Shown here: positions 5,594 through 12,417 of the stretch, one piece after another
Position numbering within the stretch: the stretch's first letter is position 1
How the letters are laid out: the number at the start of each line of letters is the position of its first letter
Assembly: GCA_946615495.1 (NCBI GenBank)
Contig: CAMOHY010000037.1
Coordinates: forward strand, 1-12,417
DNA from: an uncultured Clostridia bacterium
Lineage (GTDB): Bacteria > Bacillota > Clostridia > Christensenellales > Aristaeellaceae
Direction: 5' to 3'
Length of the DNA: 12,417 bases
Program-made: the position numbers and the translations under genes
The notes under the pieces: generated by a model
The model's input: only the letters and a program-made list of their open reading frames with translations
The model's database searches: none
Told to the model about the DNA's origin: nothing

Positions 5594-7738
5594 TCATCCT
5601 TTTTGATAAATTACGGGGAAGGAGACGCTGGGCGTTTCCTGGCCCTTTGGCGTAAAGCTCAAATTGCCGTCGGTCAGGGCAATGGCGCCCGTGGAGCCCT
5701 GAACCTGCTTATTTGCCAATAATAATTTGACCAGTTTTTCCGTCAGCACCGGGCCGCCGCCGCGCTTGAGCCCATCCTTCCACAGGGTAAAATGGCACCC
5801 CTCCCGCCAGGCGGAGCAGCCGAAGGCCTTGCTGTTTTCCTGCATGGGCTTGCCGCACAAAGGGCACGCCGCCCCCTCGATGGGCTTGACGGCGCTGGTT
5901 TTCCGTTTGGTTTTTCCTTTGCCCCGGCGCATTTCCTCCGGGAAGGAGGCTTCTGTTTTGGTGTCTCTGGCATATTCCACCAGGAAGGTGGACAGGCGGC
6001 GGATACCCTCCATAAAGCGCTGGGTGTCCCGCTTGTTTTTGGCGATCTCATCCAGCGCCAGTTCCCACTTGCCCGTGGTTTCAGGGGATGCGATTTCCGG
6101 CGGGGCGATAGCGATAAGGGAAACGCCCTTTTCGGTGGCGCTCAGGGCCCTGCCCTTGCGGCTGGCGTAGCCCACCTGAATGAGCCGCTCTATGATGGCG
6201 GCGCGGGTGGCGGGCGTGCCCAGGCCGCTGCCCTTCATTTGCTCCCGCAGCTTTTCATCCTCCAGCTCCCTGCCCGCGTTTTCCATGGCGGAAAGAAGCG
6301 AAGCGTCGGTGTGCGGGGCGGGGGGCTTGGTCGTCTCCTTTTTTACGGCCGCTTTGCTCACGGTTCGCCCGTCCCCCTCGCGAAGGGGCGGAAGGGCGTC
6401 CTCTCCCTCCTTTTCGGAAGGGTACACGTCCTTCCATCCGTTCTCACGCACCACCCGGCCGGTGGATTTGAAGGCGTGGCCCTGGCATTCGGTAATGACC
6501 TTGATCTGGTCGTACACATGGGGCGGATAAAACACGGCGATGAGCCGCCGGGCGATCATATCAAACAGCTTCTGGGCGTCGGCGGGCAATTTGTCCACCG
6601 GCGCGGTCTGCGGCGTGGGGATAATGGCGTGGTGATCGGAAATCTTGTCGTTGTCAAAAATGCGGCGGGAGATGGGCAGCTTGCCCTCCTCCTTCCAAGG
6701 AATGCTTTCCACGAAAGGCTTATAATCTCCCGGCAGCCTTTGCAAGGTCTGCTTGGTGCGGGAAATCATGTCCATGGGCAGATAGCGGCTGTCGGTGCGG
6801 GGATAGGTGATGGCCTTCCATTTTTCGTATAATTCCTGGGCGATCTTCAGCGTTTTATCGGCGGTAAAGCCCAGCTTCCGGTTGGCCTCCCGCTGGAGAG
6901 AGGTCAAATCATACAGCTGGGGCGGCCATTCCTTCTTTTCCTCCGCGCTCACGCTTTGAACGCGCGCGGCCTTGCCCTTGACCGCCTTGGCGATCTCATC
7001 GGCCTTTTCTTTGGTGGGGATGCGGTTGGCCTTCTTTTCGTCCTCCGCCTTTTCATCAAACCACTGGCCGGAATAATCGCCGAAATCGGCGTTCACGGTA
7101 AAGTATTCTTCCGGTTTAAAATTTGCGATCTCGTGATAGCGCTTCACCAAAATGGCCAGCGTGGGCGTTTGCACCCGGCCGATGGAAAGCAGCGCGTCAA
7201 AGCGCAGCGTAAACGCCCGGCTGGCGTTCATGCCTACCAGCCAGTCCGCCTCCGACCGGCAGGTGGCGCTGCGGTACAATCCGTCGTATTCCGCTGCGGG
7301 CTTCAGGTTCGCAAAGCCCTCCCGAATGGCCTCGTCCGTCATGGAGGAAATCCACAGCCGGTCCACCGGCTTTTTGCATTTGGCCTGATTGTAAATGAGG
7401 CGGAAGATCAATTCCCCTTCCCGCCCGGCGTCGGTGGCGCAGATGAGCTTTTCCGTGTCCTGATCGTTCATCAGCTTTTTTACAATGGAAAACTGAGCTT
7501 TTGTTTTGGAAATCACCTTGGTGGGAATATCGCTTGGCAGCATGGGCAAATCCTCCATGCGCCATTTTTTGTATTTTTCGTCTATCTCGTCCGGCTCGCA
7601 CAGCGTAACCAGGTGCCCCACGGCCCAGGTGACAAGATAGTTTTCTCCCTTTAGGAAGCCCTCGCCCCTGTCCCGGCACCCCAGCACCTTGGCAATGTCC
7701 CGCCCCACGCTGGGCTTTTCCGCCACCACTACGATCAT
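5594..7738 (-). CDS. topB: Type IA DNA topoisomerase (topoisomerase III-like)
   Basis: This 714-residue enzyme relaxes or decatenates DNA by cutting one strand through a 5'-phosphotyrosine link. The TOPRIM domain has AEKPSVGRDIA (Glu7) and DAGREGEL (103-110). The catalytic tyrosine is Tyr312 in TYPRTDSRYLP. Other family motifs are SIGRVQTPTL (185-194), SDHHAIIPT (367-375) and GLGTPATRAAIIERL (505-519). A C-terminal zinc-ribbon uses C625, C628, C641 and C648 (CPLC, then FGCSAW and GCHF). The length and order match Bacillota topoisomerase III proteins. GAGG lies about 7 bases before the ATG, and a plausible promoter sits just upstream. It leads a probable two-gene unit with the Nudix gene. Similar proteins also occur on conjugative elements, but no conjugation gene is visible here, so I read it as chromosomal. 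Confidence 0.95.
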   Translation of the reverse strand: MIVVVAEKPSVGRDIAKVLGCRDRGEGFLKGENYLVTWAVGHLVTLCEPDEIDEKYKKWRMEDLPMLPSDIPTKVISKTKAQFSIVKKLMNDQDTEKLICATDAGREGELIFRLIYNQAKCKKPVDRLWISSMTDEAIREGFANLKPAAEYDGLYRSATCRSEADWLVGMNASRAFTLRFDALLSIGRVQTPTLAILVKRYHEIANFKPEEYFTVNADFGDYSGQWFDEKAEDEKKANRIPTKEKADEIAKAVKGKAARVQSVSAEEKKEWPPQLYDLTSLQREANRKLGFTADKTLKIAQELYEKWKAITYPRTDSRYLPMDMISRTKQTLQRLPGDYKPFVESIPWKEEGKLPISRRIFDNDKISDHHAIIPTPQTAPVDKLPADAQKLFDMIARRLIAVFYPPHVYDQIKVITECQGHAFKSTGRVVRENGWKDVYPSEKEGEDALPPLREGDGRTVSKAAVKKETTKPPAPHTDASLLSAMENAGRELEDEKLREQMKGSGLGTPATRAAIIERLIQVGYASRKGRALSATEKGVSLIAIAPPEIASPETTGKWELALDEIAKNKRDTQRFMEGIRRLSTFLVEYARDTKTEASFPEEMRRGKGKTKRKTSAVKPIEGAACPLCGKPMQENSKAFGCSAWREGCHFTLWKDGLKRGGGPVLTEKLVKLLLANKQVQGSTGAIALTDGNLSFTPKGQETPSVSFPVIYQKG

Positions 7739-7772
7739 TGCTTTTCCTCGTTTCTGTTTTCTTACCTGGTTT

Positions 7773-7801
7773 ATTTTATCACAAATCAGAGAAAATGAAA
7801 A
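7773..7801 (-). promoter_or_regulatory. Putative promoter of topB
   Basis: On the minus strand TTTTCA (7801-7796; 4 of 6 consensus bases) is followed after 17 bases by TAAAAT (7778-7773). TGA directly precedes the -10, giving an extended -10 motif. It lies about 35 bases before the topB ATG and 82 bases from the divergent promoter. Confidence 0.5.
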
Positions 7802-7883
7802 GCGGCAGGCTGTTCCCCGCCCAAAATACGTCCATTTTCCTTGCCGCGCCCATTCTTTCCATTCATTTCTATGCGTTCAGCCA

Positions 7884-7912
7884 TGGACAAAACGGCGCAA
7901 ATATGGTACACT
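7884..7912 (+). promoter_or_regulatory. Putative promoter of the SpoIID-like gene
   Basis: TGGACA (7884-7889; 5 of 6 bases), a 17-base spacer and TACACT (7907-7912; 4 of 6) preceded by TGG form an extended -10 promoter. A start near 7919 would leave a leader of about 50 bases. The -10 could also be read by a sporulation sigma factor, since TACACT fits part of the sigma-E -10 consensus, but I see no clear matching -35. Confidence 0.5.
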
Positions 7913-7971
7913 GCAAATGATTACGAAAGTGTTACGATCAATTGTACTTTTTCACGGCTGAGGAGGAAGCA

Positions 7972-10383
7972 ATGTACAAACGCCTGACTGCGATACAGAT
8001 TTTGCTGTGTTTATTGGTATTCTTCCTTTTTCCCTTTTCCGCCGGAGCGGAAGGGCTGAAAAGCGCGCCCATGCAAGCCGGAAACACGCAAAGCGGCATG
8101 GTGCGGGTGCGCCTTTCGTCCCTGGGAAATCCTTCCTCCCTCCAATTGACCGTGCAGGGCAGCTACACGGTGAACGGCCAATCCTCCTTTTCTTTGGGAA
8201 GCGGCAGCAGCCTCACCGTAAAATTCAATTCCTCCACCGGCAAGCTCTCCCTCACCGCAAACGGCTCCACCCATGATATGGGGTCCGCCTTCCGCCTGTG
8301 CCGCCATGAAACCAGCGGCCAAAACGGCATTAAGGTGGCCCAGGGCCGGGCGCCGGGCAATCTGTATCCCGGCGATTTCCAGTTTACCGTGCGTTCCGCC
8401 AACGGCGGCTATACCCTGTATGTGGTAGCCAGTATTTACATGGAGGATTATCTCTACGGCGTGCTCCCCTATGAAATGGGCAATTCCTCCGGCATGGAGG
8501 CGCTGAAGGCCCAGGCCGTGGCCGCCCGCACCTATACCATGCGGGCCATGAACGCCGCCTCCTCTTCCCTTTACGACGTCGTGGACACCACCGGCGACCA
8601 GGTGTATTCCGGCACGCCCTCCGGCAATTCAAACTGCAAGGCCGCCGTGGACGCCACCCGCGGCATCGTGGTCAAAAACGGCTCCGCCTTCACCGCCACC
8701 TACTACACCGCCTCCAACGGCGGGCAGACCGAATCCATCAAAAACGCCTGGGGCACCAACGGCTACGCCTATCTGGGCGTTAAGGACGACCCCTACGATT
8801 TGGCTAACCCCGATTCCAGAAAGGTTTCCTTTTCCGTCAACGCCTCCGGCAATCAAAGCAACGCCACGCTGGGCCGGCTGCTCAACCAAAAGGCCGCCGC
8901 CGTATTCGGCTCCGGCGCCGCGGTGGTGGCCGTCAGCGCCATAACGCCCCATACCCCCAAGTACGCTGCCCCCAGCCGCCTGTATACCAAGCTGGATTTT
9001 TCCGTTCAGTATACCCGCAACGGCCAAACGGGCTTTGGCACGCTGACCTTCGATATCTTTAAGGAGCTGGAAGGCCCCTTGGCCATGAGCATCACCTCCG
9101 GCAGCAACGAGCTTTGGTCCGTCACCCAAAGCGCAAGCGGCTTCACCGTAACCGCCCGGCGCTATGGCCACGGCATCGGCATGAGCCAGCGGGGCGCTAT
9201 GTATATGGCCCAAATGGGCTACACCTACGACCAAATCCTGGCCTTTTATTTCGAGGGCTGCACCCGCGTGGAATACACCCTCACCCGCTCCATTTTAAGT
9301 CCCATCGTGCCGGGCCAGCAAAGCCAGGAGCAATGGATCACCGAACAGCCCGTTTCCCTGAATACGCCCGCGCCGCAGGCGGAAGGCGGCGCCACCGCCC
9401 GCGTGACCACAAAAAGCGGCTCCCTGAACCTGCGGCAAACGGCCAGCGACAGCGCCAAGGTGCTGTGCACCATTCCGCAAAACGCGCTGATTCCCATTTA
9501 CGAGCGGGGAAGCGCCTGGTGCAGAACCGCTTACGGCTCCTATTCCGGGTATGTTATGACCAAGTTCCTCACTTTTTCCGCCGAAGCCCCAACGCCCGCG
9601 TCCACGGCGGCGCCGGGATACGAGGTCCCCGCTGCCGCGTCCTCCGCTCAAGTGACCACCTCTCAAGGCTCGCTCAATTTGCGGGAGCTGGCCGACGCCA
9701 ACGCCAGGGTGCTGCGCACCATTCCCCAGTACGCGGTCATTCCCATTCTGGAAAGAGGCAGCGCTTGGTGCAAAACCGTCTATGGCGGCGACACCGGCTA
9801 TGTGATGACCCGGTACCTGACATTCCAAAATGGCGCCGCGCCCACTGTCTCGCCCACCGCCCCGCCCGCGCCGGCGGCGGAGCCTTCGCAGCCCGCGCCA
9901 AGCGACGCTACGGCTTGGGTCGTCACCCCCAACGGTTCCCTGAACCTGCGGGAAAGCGCGCGGGACACCGCCAAGGTGCTGCGCACCATTCCCCAGGGCG
10001 ACGCGGTGGCCGTGCTTTCCCAGGGCGCGGACTGGTGCCGGGTGGTTTACGCCGGAGTAACGGGATATGTGATGACCCGCTTCCTTTCCTTTTCCGGCGC
10101 TGCGCCCCAGCCCACTACTGCGCCCCAGCCCACTCAAGCCCCTTCCGGCCCATCCGCCGCCCTGCGGGTGCTGCCCTCCCCCATTGTAGGCCGCATCATG
10201 CCCACCTCCAGCAGCCTGAACCTGCGCGAAAACGCCAACACCCAGGCCAAGGTGCTCCGGGAAATGCCCAAATTTGATTCCCTGCTCATCACCGCCGTAG
10301 GCGACACCTGGTGCGCGGTGGAATACGAAGGGATTACCGGTTACTGCATGACCAAGTATCTGGAGTTTGATTTGTATGATTAA
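7972..10383 (+). CDS. Secreted SpoIID/LytB-domain protein with four SH3b repeats
   Basis: This 803-residue protein has a signal peptide (MYKRL, hydrophobic 8-22, cleavage near AGA-EG at 26), so it acts on the outside of the membrane. The SpoIID/LytB domain (about 140-435) contains YLYGVLPYEMG followed by EALKAQAVAARTY, where Glu168 aligns with the proposed catalytic Glu of SpoIID, and ends with YGHGIGMSQRGA and ILAFYFEGC. SpoIID is a lytic transglycosylase that trims glycan strands during engulfment. Four SH3b units (475-535, 558-618, 646-707, 738-799) joined by Pro/Ala linkers should bind cell wall. Typical SpoIID is about 340 residues, so this is a larger wall-remodelling version, not necessarily sporulation-specific. 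AGGAGG (7961-7966) is 5 bases before the chosen ATG; the longer frame from 7942 lacks this signal. Confidence 0.9.
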   Translation: MYKRLTAIQILLCLLVFFLFPFSAGAEGLKSAPMQAGNTQSGMVRVRLSSLGNPSSLQLTVQGSYTVNGQSSFSLGSGSSLTVKFNSSTGKLSLTANGSTHDMGSAFRLCRHETSGQNGIKVAQGRAPGNLYPGDFQFTVRSANGGYTLYVVASIYMEDYLYGVLPYEMGNSSGMEALKAQAVAARTYTMRAMNAASSSLYDVVDTTGDQVYSGTPSGNSNCKAAVDATRGIVVKNGSAFTATYYTASNGGQTESIKNAWGTNGYAYLGVKDDPYDLANPDSRKVSFSVNASGNQSNATLGRLLNQKAAAVFGSGAAVVAVSAITPHTPKYAAPSRLYTKLDFSVQYTRNGQTGFGTLTFDIFKELEGPLAMSITSGSNELWSVTQSASGFTVTARRYGHGIGMSQRGAMYMAQMGYTYDQILAFYFEGCTRVEYTLTRSILSPIVPGQQSQEQWITEQPVSLNTPAPQAEGGATARVTTKSGSLNLRQTASDSAKVLCTIPQNALIPIYERGSAWCRTAYGSYSGYVMTKFLTFSAEAPTPASTAAPGYEVPAAASSAQVTTSQGSLNLRELADANARVLRTIPQYAVIPILERGSAWCKTVYGGDTGYVMTRYLTFQNGAAPTVSPTAPPAPAAEPSQPAPSDATAWVVTPNGSLNLRESARDTAKVLRTIPQGDAVAVLSQGADWCRVVYAGVTGYVMTRFLSFSGAAPQPTTAPQPTQAPSGPSAALRVLPSPIVGRIMPTSSSLNLRENANTQAKVLREMPKFDSLLITAVGDTWCAVEYEGITGYCMTKYLEFDLYD
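9394..10368 (+). repeat. Four degenerate SH3b-coding repeats
   Basis: Four units of about 60 codons share the pattern SLNLR, then VL-TIP or a variant, then a Trp-Cys pair, and GYVMT (GYCMT in the last) followed by an aromatic-hydrophobic end (FLTF, YLTF, FLSF, YLEF). Units 1 and 2 are the most alike, for example both carry ERGSAWC; unit 4 is the most diverged. The linkers are rich in Pro, Ala and Thr and differ in length. This points to tandem duplication followed by divergence. Confidence 0.85.
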
Positions 10384-11137
10384 CGATTTTTCCTCCCTGC
10401 TTTTGCCCGGCGAACGGATTGATGATCTGCAATTTGTGAATCTGCGCATCATCCAATCCCCCGCCGCCTTCCGTTTTGGCATGGACAGCGTACTGCTGGC
10501 GGACTTTGCCAGGGTGCGCAAGGGCAGCCGGGTGTGCGATTTGGGCACGGGCACGGGAATATTGCCCCTGCTGCTCTACGGACGGGCGGGCGATATGACC
10601 TGCGACGCGGTGGAAATCCAGCAGGACGCCGCCCAGCGGGCTCAGCGCAGCATGCGTTTGAATGGGCTGGACGAAAAAATTACCGTGCACAACCGGGACC
10701 TGAAGGACGTGCGCTCCTTCCTGCCCCACGGGGCCTATGACCTGGTAATCTGCAACCCGCCCTACAGCCCCCAGCGCGCTTCCCTGCCCAGCCCCAAGCC
10801 AGCCCTGCGCGCCGCCCGGCAGGAAGGGGAATGCACCCTGGAGGACATAGCCTGCGCCGCCGCCTGGCTGCTCAAAAGCAGGGCGCGCTTTTCCCTCATG
10901 CTGCCCACCGCCCGCTTGGCCGACGCCTTCGGCGTTCTTAGAAAAAAGCGCTTGGAGCCCAAGCGGCTGCGCCTGGTGCACGCAAACGTCCTGCGGCCCG
11001 CCCGTCTGGCCCTCATTGAGGCCATGCTGGACGTAAACCCCGGATTGATAATCGAGCCTCCCCTCATCGTCAAAAACCCTGACGGAACGGACACGGAGGA
11101 AATTGGCCGCATTTATCACTTAAAGCCCGAAAAGTGA
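10376..11137 (+). CDS. TrmN6/YabB-like tRNA1(Val) adenine-N6-methyltransferase
   Basis: This 253-residue protein is a class I SAM-dependent methyltransferase. SAM-binding motif I is CDLGTGTGI (54-62), an acidic residue ends the next strand (VEIQ, Glu80), and the catalytic motif NPPY (127-130) is the form used for amino-N6 of adenine. The N-terminal RIIQSPAAFRFGMDSVLLADF is typical of the TrmN6/YfiC (B. subtilis YabB-like) family, which modifies A37 of tRNA1(Val). The substrate here is inferred from family only. I chose ATG 10376 with GGAG 10 bases upstream; a TTG at 10367 has poor spacing. The gene overlaps the end of the SpoIID-like gene by 8 bases, so translation is likely coupled, although the two products act in different compartments. 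Confidence 0.85.
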   Translation: MINDFSSLLLPGERIDDLQFVNLRIIQSPAAFRFGMDSVLLADFARVRKGSRVCDLGTGTGILPLLLYGRAGDMTCDAVEIQQDAAQRAQRSMRLNGLDEKITVHNRDLKDVRSFLPHGAYDLVICNPPYSPQRASLPSPKPALRAARQEGECTLEDIACAAAWLLKSRARFSLMLPTARLADAFGVLRKKRLEPKRLRLVHANVLRPARLALIEAMLDVNPGLIIEPPLIVKNPDGTDTEEIGRIYHLKPEK

Positions 11138-11150
11138 AGGGAGGAGCGCT

Positions 11151-12347
11151 ATGGAAACCATCAGCCGCCAGGCGGCGCGCCGTTTTCTGCTGCTCCGCCA
11201 CGGCTTGCTGGGCGAACCCCGTTTTGCCGGCAAGGAAGGGGCCCTGGCCTTTGTGCGCCAAAGCGGCTGCATCCAGTTTGACCCGGTGGACGTGTGCGGC
11301 CGCAACGCGGAATTGACGCTGCAAGCCCGCGTAAAGGGCTTTTCCAAAAAGATGCTGGGAGAGCTTTTATACCGCGACCGGCTGCTTTTCGACTATCCGG
11401 ACAAGGAGCTGTCCATCCTTCCCATCGAGGATTGGCCCTATTTTTCCCGCTTCCGCCGCGTAAGCTATGAAAACGGCCGCAGGTTTGAAGAATTGGAGGC
11501 GCTGGAAAACCTGGCGCTTTCCTATATTGAGCAAAACGGGCCGGTGGATTCCGCCTCCCTGCCCGTTTCCGGAAAGATTCATTGGCATTCCTCCATCCAT
11601 TGGAGCGGCGATTGGCATGGACGGTCCAACGCCGCCCGGTCCGTGCTGGAGCAAATGTATTCCGACGGACGGCTGATGATTCACCACAAAGACGGCGCGC
11701 GGAAAACCTACGACCTGACCCGGCGCTGCCTTCCCTTCCCCTTGCTCCAGGCCCCGGACCCGCTGCCGGATGATTTTGACCATCTGTGCTGGCGCGTTTC
11801 CCGCCGGGTCGGCGCCGTGGGCCTGCTGTGGGACCGGCGCTCCGACGCCTTTTTGGGCATTTGGGATATGAGCGGGGAAAAGCGGGCCGCCGCCTTCAAA
11901 ACGCTCAGGGAGCAGGGCGTTTTGGAGGCTGTGCCGGTGGAGGGCATCCGCGGGCCGCTTTTTATGCTGGCAGCGGAAAAGAACTTGCTGGCGCAGGCCT
12001 GCTCCCCTCAGGCGCTGAAGGCGCACTGCGCCTTCCTGGCTCCTTTGGACCCCCTGCTTTGGGACCGGAAGCTGATTGAAGCGCTTTTTGATTTTCATTA
12101 TTCCTGGGAAATCTACACGCCCGCCGACAAGCGGAAATACGGCTATTACACCCTGCCCGTCCTTTACGGCGAAGCGTTCGTGGGGCGCATCGAGGCCGTG
12201 GCCGATGGGAAGCAAGGCGTTTTGACCGTGAAAAACATTTGGCTGGAGCCCGGCGTCCGGCAAACAAAAAAGCTGAGCGCCGCCATCGGCACCGCCGTGA
12301 AGCGCTTTGCCCGCTTCAACGGCTGCGGCACGGTTGCGTATAGATAG
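11151..12347 (+). CDS. AlkX/YcaQ-family DNA glycosylase (HTH_42 winged-helix protein)
   Basis: This 398-residue protein belongs to the HTH_42 (AlkZ/YcaQ) family, DNA glycosylases built from winged helices that remove bulky alkylated bases and unhook interstrand crosslinks. The catalytic Q-hydrophobic-D motif is present as Gln42-Phe43-Asp44 (IQFDPV), matching the AlkX/YcaQ-like branch as I know it. A central winged-helix region (about 115-195) ends with KTYDLTRRCLP. The C-terminal signature LAPLDPLLWDRK (296-307) and KRKYGYYTLPVLYG (327-340) is intact. The length is normal. GGGAGGAG (11139-11146) lies just before the ATG, 13 bases after the methyltransferase stop, so it is the third gene of the plus-strand unit. 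A family member could instead act on other lesions; activity is not shown by sequence. Confidence 0.88.
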   Translation: METISRQAARRFLLLRHGLLGEPRFAGKEGALAFVRQSGCIQFDPVDVCGRNAELTLQARVKGFSKKMLGELLYRDRLLFDYPDKELSILPIEDWPYFSRFRRVSYENGRRFEELEALENLALSYIEQNGPVDSASLPVSGKIHWHSSIHWSGDWHGRSNAARSVLEQMYSDGRLMIHHKDGARKTYDLTRRCLPFPLLQAPDPLPDDFDHLCWRVSRRVGAVGLLWDRRSDAFLGIWDMSGEKRAAAFKTLREQGVLEAVPVEGIRGPLFMLAAEKNLLAQACSPQALKAHCAFLAPLDPLLWDRKLIEALFDFHYSWEIYTPADKRKYGYYTLPVLYGEAFVGRIEAVADGKQGVLTVKNIWLEPGVRQTKKLSAAIGTAVKRFARFNGCGTVAYR

Positions 12348-12385
12348 GGAAATCTGATTATACGATTGAAAAGATTTATGGGGGA

Positions 12386-12414
12386 AACCGCTCTTTGGAG
12401 CCCAAAGAGCGGTT
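12386..12414. terminator. Stem-loop after the glycosylase gene, probable terminator cut by window end
   Basis: A perfect 13-bp inverted repeat, AACCGCTCTTTGG (12386-12398) with its complement (12402-12414), encloses a 3-base AGC loop about 40 bases after the stop codon. Only CAG is visible beyond it, with no T-run in the last three bases, so terminator function on the plus strand cannot be confirmed. Confidence 0.55.
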
Positions 12415-12417
12415 CAG

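Noticed and set aside
5792..6832. Plus-strand open frame of 346 codons
   Set aside because: It lies entirely opposite the topoisomerase gene, whose motifs are complete.
5594..7738. Topoisomerase gene as a mark of an integrated conjugative element
   Set aside because: No relaxase, type IV secretion, integrase or att-like repeats are visible, and its neighbours are ordinary chromosomal families.
7802..7847. GCGGCA/TGCCGC inverted repeat in the divergent promoter region as an operator
   Set aside because: Only 6 bp with a 34-base separation; this is easily chance.
9295..10554. Minus-strand open frame of 419 codons opposite the SH3b repeats
   Set aside because: Gly/Arg-rich shadow of repeated GC-rich coding sequence; it crosses the boundary of two well-supported plus-strand genes.

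Overview
The window looks like chromosomal DNA of a Gram-positive Bacillota bacterium, most likely a Clostridia member with fairly GC-rich genes. Supporting signs are consensus AGGAGG ribosome sites, several TTGACA/TATAAT-type promoters with exactly 17-base spacers, a Cys-lipidated envelope protein, a SpoIID/LytB-domain protein, and the pairing of DUF4342 and DUF4097 proteins with a two-component system. No IS element, phage gene, CRISPR array or integrase was seen.

Layout. (1) Bases 1-660 (minus): the 5' part of a secreted Cys-containing protein, cut by the window edge. It has a strong promoter, a structured leader and two in-frame SD-ATG pairs. (2) 661-1295: AT-rich DNA with no convincing gene and one GC-richer patch. 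(3) 1296-1486: consensus promoter, tRNA-Leu(CAA) and a perfect 15-bp terminator stem that also faces the end of the next, convergent operon. (4) 1497-4856 (minus): a four-gene unit read as DUF4342 membrane protein, OmpR-type regulator, histidine kinase, DUF4097 lipoprotein. The last three are tightly coupled, and a strong RNA hairpin lies between the first gene and the rest. This resembles an envelope-stress sensing module. (5) 5026-7738 (minus): type IA topoisomerase (topB-like) followed by a Nudix hydrolase. (6) 7739-7971: divergent promoter region. (7) 7972-12347 (plus): a secreted SpoIID/LytB protein with four C-terminal SH3b repeats, overlapped by a TrmN6/YabB-like tRNA methyltransferase, followed by an AlkX/YcaQ-family DNA glycosylase. 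A stem-loop follows at the right edge.

Most of the content belongs to known families. The least explained items are the leader of the first gene with its tandem starts, the DUF4342/two-component/DUF4097 unit with its intercistronic hairpin, and the undescribed patch at about 850-1110. All functional statements are by family recognition from the translated sequence. No database search was run.
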